Origin: JBMDXB01 sp048594975
Lineage (GTDB): Bacteria; Acidobacteriota; Vicinamibacteria; Vicinamibacterales; 2-12-FULL-66-21
DNA: 58,600 nucleotides
Assembly: GCA_048594975.1 (NCBI GenBank)
Contig: JBMDXQ010000100.1
Coordinates: 1 to 58,600 of the forward strand
Direction of reading: 5' to 3'
Part shown: positions 42,779-50,414 of the stretch, in pieces
Position numbering within the stretch: the stretch's first letter is position 1
Layout: each line of letters starts with the position of its first letter
Notes under the pieces: model-generated
What the model was told of the DNA's origin: nothing
The model's database searches: none
What the model saw: the letters and a program-made list of their open reading frames with translations, nothing else
Made by a program: the position numbers and the translations under genes

Positions 42779-44932
42779 TCAGCGGAGGACAATGGAATGG
42801 CGCGGCGTTTCCACGTAACAGGAACGGTCGGCCGCGAGCGCACGCAACTGGAAGCTGAGCGTGCCGGCTCGGAGTCGATCGGGCGGCACTCGGACGCGAA
42901 ACCCGCTGCGCTGATAGTCCGGATCGTTGTAGTACGCCGCCACGTCCGGCCGATCGAATCCGTACGCGGCCGGGAACGTCTGGCCATCGAGCACCACGTC
43001 GAGCGCGATCGCAGTCCTGCCCGTCGAAGGAATGACAAACCATCCAGTGATCCGCAGCTGTTCACCCACCGGGACGACGACTTCTGCGCCGAGGCGCAGC
43101 TGTTTGCCGTTGACCAGGTCGATGACGTAGAGGGGGGGACCCTCGCAGGCTCCCGCTGGAGTGGGCCGCGGGCGCTCCCGGACGCCTGGTCCTGCCGTCA
43201 CACCGCTGAGGGTGAACGCTCGATATCGTCCCTGTTCGACGATGAGCGTGGCGCCCGCGGATGCGAGACCGCTGATGACCTCCGCGCCGCCATCCTGATA
43301 GCCGGCCGTGTCGACCAGGATCGCCGAGAAGCCGTCCGTCACGGCGGCCGAAGCGAGATCGGCCGGCGTCAACACGGCCGCTGCCTGCTGCCACTGGAAC
43401 TGCTCGTTCGTCATCGCCGGATAGCTCCAGCGCAACGAGTTCCTCGAGGCGAGATACGGCTTCAAGTGATCGTACGGCTCCATGCCGAACGAGCCCGTCT
43501 CGCTCAGGTATGCGGCAAACGGCAACTGCAGGACCGCTGCACCTGCAGGCAGATGCGCCGCCAGGCGCGTGACCATCCCCTCGACGTTCCTGAACTCGTC
43601 GGCCGCCGCTGGTCTCGGCACGACGACGTCGTCAAGCGCAGCTGTCTGATCCCAGACGCCGAACGCCAGCAGCAGGACTATCAGTGCGGTTGCTATTCGT
43701 AACCGCCGCCGAAACCAATCCAGGCCGAAGCCGACCGGCACCAGCGAAAGAAATGCGATGAACGGACACACCCGATTCCAGGCGCGAATGTCCGGAGTGA
43801 CCAACAGGCTGAAGAGGCTGCCGAATCCGCCAACGGCTGCGAGCAGGATCATCGCGATGATCAGTCGACCGGCCGCTGTACTCACGCGCACCGCCCTCCG
43901 ATGGCCTGCGGGGAGATTGAGGATGACCAAGGCGAGTGCCGTCAGAAAGCCGGTCGATCCCACCAACCCGAGTCGAGTGGAGCTGTTCTCGCCATCGAGA
44001 GGGAACCCGGCGTCGACCTCTTTCTCTCCCCACGTGCGGAGAAGCGGCCACGGATGCCGGAGCACGGGACTGACGAGATGCCGGACCTTCAAACCATGCT
44101 GCTCTGATTCTGCGGGCCGCTTGACGTCGACGGTGATCGGGTCGCCGAATCGCTTCAAGACGGCCAGGCTCGGCGCCAGATTGAGCGCCGTGCAACCGAT
44201 CATGAGGATCAGAATGAGGACACCCTTCCGCGCTACCGCCAGACCGCGCAAGGAAAAGGCGCCGATGAGCGTGCTCACCAGGAGCAGAAAGCAGCCGAAG
44301 AACGTGTAGTAGATGTAATTGAAGCACAGCAGGATCGAGCCCGCGATGAGGCCGGCAAAGGCCTTCCAGCGAAGTCCGTCGGGATCCGCCGTCGCGATCC
44401 TGACCGCGAGCGCGCACACCGGCGGTACCAGGTAGATCACGAGGTTCATGTGCTCGATGTGACGATAGAGCGCATACGGTGTGAGTGCGAAGAGAACGCC
44501 GCATACCACCGCGGCCGGGCGCGAGATGTCCAGCGCGCGCAGGCTCCAGAATGCGGTGACCGCACTCAAGGCGACGATGACCATCCACGCGGCGTTGCTG
44601 ACCAGAATCGGATCGCGCGACGCCCAACGCAGGATCCAGACAAGCGCCTGATCGACGTTGGTATTGGCCGGGAACAGCAGCGCCTGGAAGCCGTGCGGCG
44701 CGCCGATAGCCGGGTTGTACCACCACCAGCCGGTCTCGACGGTGGCTTTCATCTGCGCCAGGAACACCAGCGAGTCGTGCGAGAACTTGAGCGGCGCGTA
44801 CATGCCAAGTGCCGGCATGCCCAGCGCAAAGTAGAGGTACGTGAAGGCCACGACCGCTGCCGCGGCGCTCGCCACAATATCCAGCAGAGGAGCGGAATTC
44901 CACACGGCCGCGCGTTCAGACCACGTCTTCAC
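42779..44932 (-). CDS. Large GT-C-like membrane protein, copy A of a tandem pair
   Basis: A 717-residue protein. About ten to twelve membrane helices occupy residues 10-450; an early extracytoplasmic loop has FSHDSLVFLAQMKATVETGW and WWYNPAIGAPHGFQALLFPA, with an Asp placed as in GT-C enzymes. A soluble region of about 140 residues follows. A C-terminal beta domain contains ITGWFVIPSTGRTAIALDVV and GFDRPDVAAYYNDPDYQRSG, a module seen in many secreted and membrane proteins of this phylum. I chose GTG 44932 because the next copy's ATG aligns with it (VKTWSERA against MNTAAERA), giving 717 and 718 residues. Role unproven: transfer or modification of lipid-linked glycan at the outer face is the best guess. 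Confidence 0.75.
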   Translation of the reverse strand: MKTWSERAAVWNSAPLLDIVASAAAAVVAFTYLYFALGMPALGMYAPLKFSHDSLVFLAQMKATVETGWWWYNPAIGAPHGFQALLFPANTNVDQALVWILRWASRDPILVSNAAWMVIVALSAVTAFWSLRALDISRPAAVVCGVLFALTPYALYRHIEHMNLVIYLVPPVCALAVRIATADPDGLRWKAFAGLIAGSILLCFNYIYYTFFGCFLLLVSTLIGAFSLRGLAVARKGVLILILMIGCTALNLAPSLAVLKRFGDPITVDVKRPAESEQHGLKVRHLVSPVLRHPWPLLRTWGEKEVDAGFPLDGENSSTRLGLVGSTGFLTALALVILNLPAGHRRAVRVSTAAGRLIIAMILLAAVGGFGSLFSLLVTPDIRAWNRVCPFIAFLSLVPVGFGLDWFRRRLRIATALIVLLLAFGVWDQTAALDDVVVPRPAAADEFRNVEGMVTRLAAHLPAGAAVLQLPFAAYLSETGSFGMEPYDHLKPYLASRNSLRWSYPAMTNEQFQWQQAAAVLTPADLASAAVTDGFSAILVDTAGYQDGGAEVISGLASAGATLIVEQGRYRAFTLSGVTAGPGVRERPRPTPAGACEGPPLYVIDLVNGKQLRLGAEVVVPVGEQLRITGWFVIPSTGRTAIALDVVLDGQTFPAAYGFDRPDVAAYYNDPDYQRSGFRVRVPPDRLRAGTLSFQLRALAADRSCYVETPRHSIVLR

Positions 44933-45404
44933 CAGTGGCCGGGCCGGCGTCGTGGAACCGCCTAGCACGTGGCCACCTCGACCGGCTGCCATACAGGCGC
45001 CAGGCCCACGTCCGAGTCGACGGCGGCCGCTGCCGAGAGGGAGGGCTGCATAGACCGGGCAAACGCGGTGCGCACGCCACGACGACGACTGCGGGGGACG
45101 ACGCTCGGCGTTGCCGAACGGTGCGCGGACTGCTCTGCTGGCATCTCAGGACGCGAGGGGCCTATTCTAGCTTCACTTCCCGTCGAGTGCAGGCCCCGGA
45201 GCGGCAGTTGCGCCGGACGCCTTGACGCGATTGCGGGAAACCACGAATGGGAAGCGCCGGCCTTCGCGTGGATCGGAGCGCACCTCCTGGGAACCCCGCA
45301 CGCGACTGCGAGGGCGGGCCGCGTTGCCGCCACCGCGCTTGCGATAGTCGTGCCACAGCGTGAGTGGTGCCGCAGCCGTTTCAGCCTGGCCGTGTCTCTG
45401 CGGT
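44933..45404. other. Gap between the duplicated membrane-protein genes: leader and promoter of copy A
   Basis: 472 bases without a credible gene. The part 44933-45193 is the leader and promoter of copy A and is recognisably similar to 47562-47811 upstream of copy B, for example GCCAGG-CC-CGTCCGA, GCCGAGA and GCCGAACGGTGC. The remaining 45194-45404, just after the end of copy B, shows nothing I can identify; short open frames there have no protein-like composition. Confidence 0.6.
45164..45193 (-). promoter_or_regulatory. Candidate promoter of membrane-protein copy A
   Basis: On the minus strand CCTGCA (45188-45193), 18 bases, TAGAAT (45164-45169), then AGGCCCC. The same spacing and flanks occur before copy B at 47782-47811, which supports function. 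The implied leader is about 225 bases. Confidence 0.5.
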
Positions 45405-47561
45405 TCAACGAACGGTAATGGTATAGCGCGGCGTTTCTGCGTAGCAGGAGCGGTTGGTAGCCAGCGCACGCAGCCACATACGATGCGTGCCGGCGGGAAG
45501 CTCATTGGGCGGCACGATGATGCGAAACCCGCTCGGCCGATAGTCCGGTTCGTTGAAGTACGCGGCCACGTCGGGTCGATCGAATCCGTACGGGGCCGGC
45601 GACGACTGGCCATCGAGCACGACGTCGAGGGACAGCGCAGCCCTGACTGTCGAGGGGATGACAAGCCATCCGGACAACCGCAGCTGTTCGCCGGCACGGA
45701 CCACGAGATTCGTGCCCGCAGGTGGCCGTCTGCCGTTGACCGTATCAATGAAGTACTGAGGCTCGCCTTCGCACATGGCACCGGCTGCGGTTGGCCGCGG
45801 GCGCTCGAGAACGCCAGGCCCCGCCGGCACATTACGCAGGCTGAACGCGCGGTAGCGTCCCTGTTCCACGATGAGTGCGGCGCCCGCGGACTGGAGGCCG
45901 GCAATGACCTCGGCACCGGCATCCTGATAACCCGCGGTGTCGACCAGAATCGCCGCGAACCTGTCGCGCACCGCCGACGAAGCCAGGTCGGCGGGCATCA
46001 ACGTGGAGGCAGCCTGCTGCCATCGGAACTGCTCGTTGGTCATCGCTGGATAGCTCCAGCGCAACGAGTGCCTCGAGGCGAGGTACGGCTTGTAGTGATC
46101 GTAGGGCTGCATGCCGAACGAGCCCGTTTCGCTCTGGTACGAGGCAAACGGCAGCTGCAAGACCATGGCGCCTGGAGGCAGACGCGCTGCCAGGCGCTCG
46201 ACCATCGTGGCCACGTTGCGGTACTCTTCGGCGTTGGCCTGTCGTGGCAGGACGAGCGGCTTGAGAGCAGCCGACTGGTCCCAGATGCCGAACACCAGCA
46301 CGCCGGCACTCATGGCAGGTGCCAGCCGGAGGCGCTTCCGCAGCCAGTCCAATCCGTATCCAACCGGAACAAGCGAGAGAAACGCGATGAATGCGCTGAT
46401 GCGGTTCCATCCGCGAATGTGCGGCGTAATCAGCAGGCTGAACAGGCTGCCGAATCCTCCAATGGTCGCGAGCAGGACCATGGCGATGATCAGCTGCCCC
46501 GCCGCCACGCTCACGGCCAGCGCGCGCGAGTGGCCGGTCGGCACGCGAAGGACGACCAGGCCCAGTGCCGTCAGAAAGCCCGCGGCCGCCACCAATCCCA
46601 GCCTGGCGGTTGAATTCTCGGCTTCCAGCGGAAACTGCGCGTCGGATTCTTTTTGCCCCCATTTGCTGAACAGCGGCAACGGATGCTGGGACACGGGACT
46701 GATGAGGTGCCGGACCTTCAATCCGTGCTGTTCCGACTCGGCGGGCAGCTTGACGAAGACGGTCGTGGGGTAGCCGAACCGCTGAAACGCGGCGAGGCTC
46801 GGCGCCAGGTTGAGCGCCGCGCACGCGAGCATCGTCAGAAGAATAACGAACCCGTGACGCGCCACCGCCAGGCTTCGCGAGGACGCCATCCCGATCACGA
46901 TGCCCGCCAGGAGCACGAAGCACCCGAAGAACGCGTAGTAGACGTAGTTGAAACAGAGCAGAATCGAGCCGGCGATCAGGCCGGCCGAAGCCTTCCAGTG
47001 CAGTCTCTCAGTACTCGCGGCCGCCAGGCGTACCGCGAGCGCACAGACCGGCGGGACGAGATAGATTGCCAGGCTCAGATGCTCGATGTTGCGATAGAGC
47101 GCGTACGGCGTGAGGGCAAACAGCACGCCGCAGACCCCACCCGCCAGGCGCGAGACCTTCAGCGCGCGCAGACTCCAGAACGCCGACACGGCGCTCAGGG
47201 CGACGAGGAGCATCCACGTGGCATTGCTGACCAGGATCGGATCGCGCGACACCCAGCCGAGGAGCCAGACAAGCGCCTGATCAACGTTGGTGTTCGAAGG
47301 AAAGAGGAGCGCCTGGAAGCCCTGGGGAGCACCGATGGCGGGGTTGTACCACCACCAGCCAGTCTCGATCGTGGCTTGGTTCTGCGCGAGGAACTCCAGG
47401 GAATCATGTGAGAACCTGAGCGGGCTGTGCATGCCGTGTGCTGGCATCCGCAGCGCGAAATACAGGTACGCGAAAGTGACGAGTCCTGCCGCCACGCTCG
47501 CCGCAAGATCCAGCAGGCGAGCGGAGCTGCGCCCGATCGCGCGTTCAGCCGCCGTGTTCAT
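45405..47561 (-). CDS. Large GT-C-like membrane protein, copy B of a tandem pair
   Basis: A 718-residue paralogue of the protein at 42779-44932, alignable along its whole length without large gaps: FSHDSLEFLAQNQATIETGW, ALLFPSNTNVDQALVWLLGW, SEQHGLKVRHLISPVSQHPL, LRWSYPAMTNEQFRWQQAAS and GFDRPDVAAYFNEPDYRPSG all have near-identical counterparts. Ten to twelve membrane helices precede a soluble part and the C-terminal beta domain. Divergence is greatest in the cytoplasmic and linker stretches, so the duplication is not very recent. Both copies keep the loop Asp, so both may be active, perhaps on different sugars. Start ATG 47561. Confidence 0.75.
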   Translation of the reverse strand: MNTAAERAIGRSSARLLDLAASVAAGLVTFAYLYFALRMPAHGMHSPLRFSHDSLEFLAQNQATIETGWWWYNPAIGAPQGFQALLFPSNTNVDQALVWLLGWVSRDPILVSNATWMLLVALSAVSAFWSLRALKVSRLAGGVCGVLFALTPYALYRNIEHLSLAIYLVPPVCALAVRLAAASTERLHWKASAGLIAGSILLCFNYVYYAFFGCFVLLAGIVIGMASSRSLAVARHGFVILLTMLACAALNLAPSLAAFQRFGYPTTVFVKLPAESEQHGLKVRHLISPVSQHPLPLFSKWGQKESDAQFPLEAENSTARLGLVAAAGFLTALGLVVLRVPTGHSRALAVSVAAGQLIIAMVLLATIGGFGSLFSLLITPHIRGWNRISAFIAFLSLVPVGYGLDWLRKRLRLAPAMSAGVLVFGIWDQSAALKPLVLPRQANAEEYRNVATMVERLAARLPPGAMVLQLPFASYQSETGSFGMQPYDHYKPYLASRHSLRWSYPAMTNEQFRWQQAASTLMPADLASSAVRDRFAAILVDTAGYQDAGAEVIAGLQSAGAALIVEQGRYRAFSLRNVPAGPGVLERPRPTAAGAMCEGEPQYFIDTVNGRRPPAGTNLVVRAGEQLRLSGWLVIPSTVRAALSLDVVLDGQSSPAPYGFDRPDVAAYFNEPDYRPSGFRIIVPPNELPAGTHRMWLRALATNRSCYAETPRYTITVR

Positions 47562-47973
47562 GGCTGGCCGGGTCGTCGTCGTGTAACCGCCTGGATATCG
47601 CGGCGTCGGCCCGCCCGGAGACGGACGCCAGGACCGCGTCCGAATCCGGTCGGCGGTTGCCGAGAACCAGGCTCGCATCGGCGGATCAGCGGCGCTCCGG
47701 TCAAACACGACGACCCTCCAGGGAGACCACGTCCGGCAGTGCCGAACGGTGCTCTACTCGCAGCTCAGGAAGTGAGGGCCTATTGTAGCGCCAGTTCGCC
47801 ACGATTGCAGGATCTGATCGATTCCAGCGCCGACGGCCGGGTCCCGACGCGCACGTCGAAGTGATCGCTGGTTCGAGGCGCGTGTCGTAGCCGGCCCACC
47901 GCGCTCGTCGTCGTGATCCCCCGGGGCTCGGAACGTCGTGCGGCGTGCGCGTGTGACCGATGCCTGGGAAATG
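47562..47973. other. Gap upstream of membrane-protein copy B: leader, promoter and no gene
   Basis: 412 bases. 47562-47811 carries the duplicated leader and promoter. 47812-47973 lies downstream of the FkbM methyltransferase gene and contains no feature I can identify. Confidence 0.6.
47782..47811 (-). promoter_or_regulatory. Candidate promoter of membrane-protein copy B
   Basis: On the minus strand CCTGCA (47806-47811), 18 bases, TACAAT (47782-47787), then AGGCCC, matching the element before copy A. The implied leader is about 215 bases and includes a short CGGC/GCCG stem in the conserved CACCGTTCGGCA segment. Confidence 0.5.
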
Positions 47974-48975
47974 TCAGCGACGCGCGACCACCTGCACGCA
48001 GGCGTCGGGCATCCACGCCGCCAGTTCGGAGGTGGAGGGAAACAGGCGGCCGTCGGCTACCGCCTGGTACCTGTAGCCGAGCGGCGCCAGGTGCGCGAGC
48101 GCTGCGCGCGCCGCCGTGACGCCGTGCAGCTCGATCATCAGGATCGGCTTATGGCGCGACAGCGTCCCCATCATGCCGGCGACCGCCGCGCCTTCCGCAC
48201 CCTCGACGTCGATCTTGATGGCATCGGGGGCGCGCAGGTGGAGGTCCTCCATGAGCGCGTCCAGGCTCGTGCCTTCAACGGCGATCCGGTGCCCGGGCTT
48301 CACCGGAAATGTCGAATCGGGCGCCATGCCGAGGAAGCTGCTGCCGTAGTTCACCGTGAACTCGATCGGCCGCGGCGAGTCGGTGAGGCAGACGGGCAGG
48401 ATCTCGAAGTTCCTGGCGCCGGAGCCGTGCAGGTTCGCCTTCAGGAAATACACGCACAGCGGATTCGGTTCGACACAGTACACGCAGCCTGAGGGCCCGA
48501 CCCACCTCGCAAATCTCGTCGAGAAGAGCCCGATGTTGGCCCCGATGTCGTAGACCGTCGCGCCAGGGGCAATCAACCCGCGGAGCACATCGAGGGCGCG
48601 AGTCTCGTGCTGCCCGGCCAGCGCGGCCTCCCAGGGACTCGGCGTCCACGCGGACAGACCATCCTGCATGGAGAGGCGCTCGGGCGCGCCCGTCGATCGC
48701 GGCCCAGCAATCGTGAATGCCGCCTCCGCCCATCCCGATTCCCCGCTGGCGCTGTGCCAGCGCGCGCAGATCGCGTAGGTGCCGGGTGCTTCGGGCGCGA
48801 ACGTGACGGAAGTGGCCGAAGACGGAACGAGCGGCGCGAGGTAGAGGATGCCGTCGTGCCTCAGAAAAAAACGCGTCTCGGACGGCTGCTCGACGCCAGT
48901 AAGCGCGAACTCCGCGGCCTGCCCGAGCCTGGCGGGACGGTCACCTGGGACGTTCTGCAGCGTGACGATCGACAT
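47974..48975 (-). CDS. FkbM-family methyltransferase with N-terminal Ig-like domain
   Basis: A 333-residue protein. Residues 1-95 look like a small beta-sandwich (QAAEFALTGVEQPSETRFFL, ATSVTFAPEAPGTYAICARW, SGWAEAAFTIAG) and have no helix or signal peptide. The FkbM methyltransferase follows: VYDIGANIGLFSTRFARWVG (SAM site), VYCVEPNPLCVYFLKANLHG, AIKIDVEGAEGAAVAGMMGT and PILMIELHG. FkbM enzymes O-methylate sugars and polyketides; here a sugar of the glycan is likely. The ATG at 48975 follows GAAGG by about 11 bases; an upstream in-frame extension is not protein-like. The extra N-terminal domain is unusual for the family and might bind the polymer. Confidence 0.85.
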   Translation of the reverse strand: MSIVTLQNVPGDRPARLGQAAEFALTGVEQPSETRFFLRHDGILYLAPLVPSSATSVTFAPEAPGTYAICARWHSASGESGWAEAAFTIAGPRSTGAPERLSMQDGLSAWTPSPWEAALAGQHETRALDVLRGLIAPGATVYDIGANIGLFSTRFARWVGPSGCVYCVEPNPLCVYFLKANLHGSGARNFEILPVCLTDSPRPIEFTVNYGSSFLGMAPDSTFPVKPGHRIAVEGTSLDALMEDLHLRAPDAIKIDVEGAEGAAVAGMMGTLSRHKPILMIELHGVTAARAALAHLAPLGYRYQAVADGRLFPSTSELAAWMPDACVQVVARR

Positions 48976-49313
48976 CAATCGGTTACCTTCTGACCGGGTC
49001 GTAGTGGGTGGAGGACGCGGCAGGCGCGCCGCACCGAAGACGAAGATCGTCAGCCCGGCCCCTCGCGAGAACGGCGGCACGGTGAAGAGCACGACCGCCG
49101 GACGCAGGCATCAGCGGAGGCGCGAGGAAACCCGGATGCCTGCCGTGATGGACAACGGCCAGTATACTGAGGGCTCGAGCACTCCGTCCATCCTGGCGCT
49201 TGTCTCCATGGGGCGTTCGCGGGAAGATCGCCAAGCGCGCTGGAGGACAGGTCAACGCGATCCGTCACTCCGGAATCGTCCGTGCCTGCGACTGCCGACC
49301 GGAGATTCCGTCG
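48976..49313. other. Divergent gap between two methyltransferase genes
   Basis: 338 bases without a credible gene. The palindrome AGTATACT (49161-49168) provides a TATACT hexamer on both strands and might serve as a -10 for either gene, but I see no matching -35 element. GGAG at 49301-49304 is the ribosome site of the plus-strand gene. Confidence 0.35.
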
Positions 49314-50372
49314 ATGTCTATCAAACGCAGGGCAGCGGCTCTCACCGGCACAATACTGAAGCGGCTCGACGCCCGGATCGGCCGGACGGCGCATCCTGAT
49401 GATCAACCTGCAGCGGCACCGCCCGTCGAACCAGTCGAGCACGGCTGGCCGCCTCGTGCCGATCCAGCCGTCGTGCCATCCGGCGCGCTGGAGTATCTGA
49501 GATTCGACCATCCGAAGCTGGTGGAACTGCAGCAGCGCTACCGCGCCACGAATCATCCCGCCTGCGATCCGACGCTCTGGACCGATCATTATCAGCGCGG
49601 CGGAATCGAGTTGCCCTTTTTCCGGGCGGACAACGCCTACCTCTGGCAGCACCGCGGCATGGGTAACAGCGAGATCGTCACTCTGAGGTACCTCCTCACT
49701 GCCTACTACATCGAGAAGATCGACACGTTGGGGCTTCTCCAGCGTCTGCGCGAAGACGGCCTGTTCGGAGCATACACCGTGCCTCTCGACGACGAGAGAA
49801 AGGTCAGCCGGGATCTGCTCGACTCGATCGCAGAGATCTACTTCCTCGAGCGAACGCTCGGCCTGTCCGGGTGGGCAGGGGTGAACATACTGGATATCGG
49901 CGCCGGATACGGCCGCCTCGCCTATCGCCTGGTCGACGCGCTGCCGCACATCGGTAAGTACCTCTGCGTCGATGCCGTGGCGCTCTCCACCTACCTCTGC
50001 GAGTACTATTTGCGGTTCCGCGGGATCAGCGACAAGGCGATCGTCGTTCCGCTGCCCGATATCGAACAGGCCCTCGAGCGCAACCCGGTCGACATCGCCG
50101 TGAACGTGCACAGCTTCTCGGAATGCACGTTGCGGACGATCACGTGGTGGGTTCGGTTGCTCGCAGCAAACAGGGTCCGGTACGTGATGATCGTCCCGAA
50201 TGACGGCCGGGAGCTGCTCAGTCGGGAAGAGGACGGCAGCCACCTCGGCTTCCGCGGCGTGCTCGAGTCACACGGATACCGGCTGGCAGCCAGCCAGCCG
50301 AAATACCTCGATTCCGCGTTGCAGCGCCACGGCGTCCACGCCGCCCATCATTATCTGTTCGACTCTCAGTAG
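49314..50372 (+). CDS. Putative sugar O-methyltransferase (NanM-like)
   Basis: A 352-residue cytoplasmic protein. A conserved-looking N-terminal half (LWTDHYQRGGIELPFFRADN, YLLTAYYIEKIDTLGLLQRL, FGAYTVPLDDERKVSRDLLD) is followed by a SAM-binding core NILDIGAGYGRLAYRLVDAL and YLCVDAVALSTYLCEYYLRF, then VDIAVNVHSFSECTLRTITW. This pattern fits the putative sugar O-methyltransferase family found in glycan loci. GGAG nine bases before the ATG at 49314 decides the start. Transcribed away from the FkbM gene and towards the beta-helix gene. Substrate unknown. Confidence 0.82.
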   Translation: MSIKRRAAALTGTILKRLDARIGRTAHPDDQPAAAPPVEPVEHGWPPRADPAVVPSGALEYLRFDHPKLVELQQRYRATNHPACDPTLWTDHYQRGGIELPFFRADNAYLWQHRGMGNSEIVTLRYLLTAYYIEKIDTLGLLQRLREDGLFGAYTVPLDDERKVSRDLLDSIAEIYFLERTLGLSGWAGVNILDIGAGYGRLAYRLVDALPHIGKYLCVDAVALSTYLCEYYLRFRGISDKAIVVPLPDIEQALERNPVDIAVNVHSFSECTLRTITWWVRLLAANRVRYVMIVPNDGRELLSREEDGSHLGFRGVLESHGYRLAASQPKYLDSALQRHGVHAAHHYLFDSQ

Positions 50373-50414
50373 CCTCCCGGCTGACCACGATCAGGCAAAC
50401 CCCGCGGCCAGCAT

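Noticed and set aside
44962..45477. Short frames on both strands in the gap between the duplicated membrane proteins
   Set aside because: Ser/Arg/Ala-rich, no ribosome sites, and overlap with the conserved leader that is better explained as regulatory DNA.
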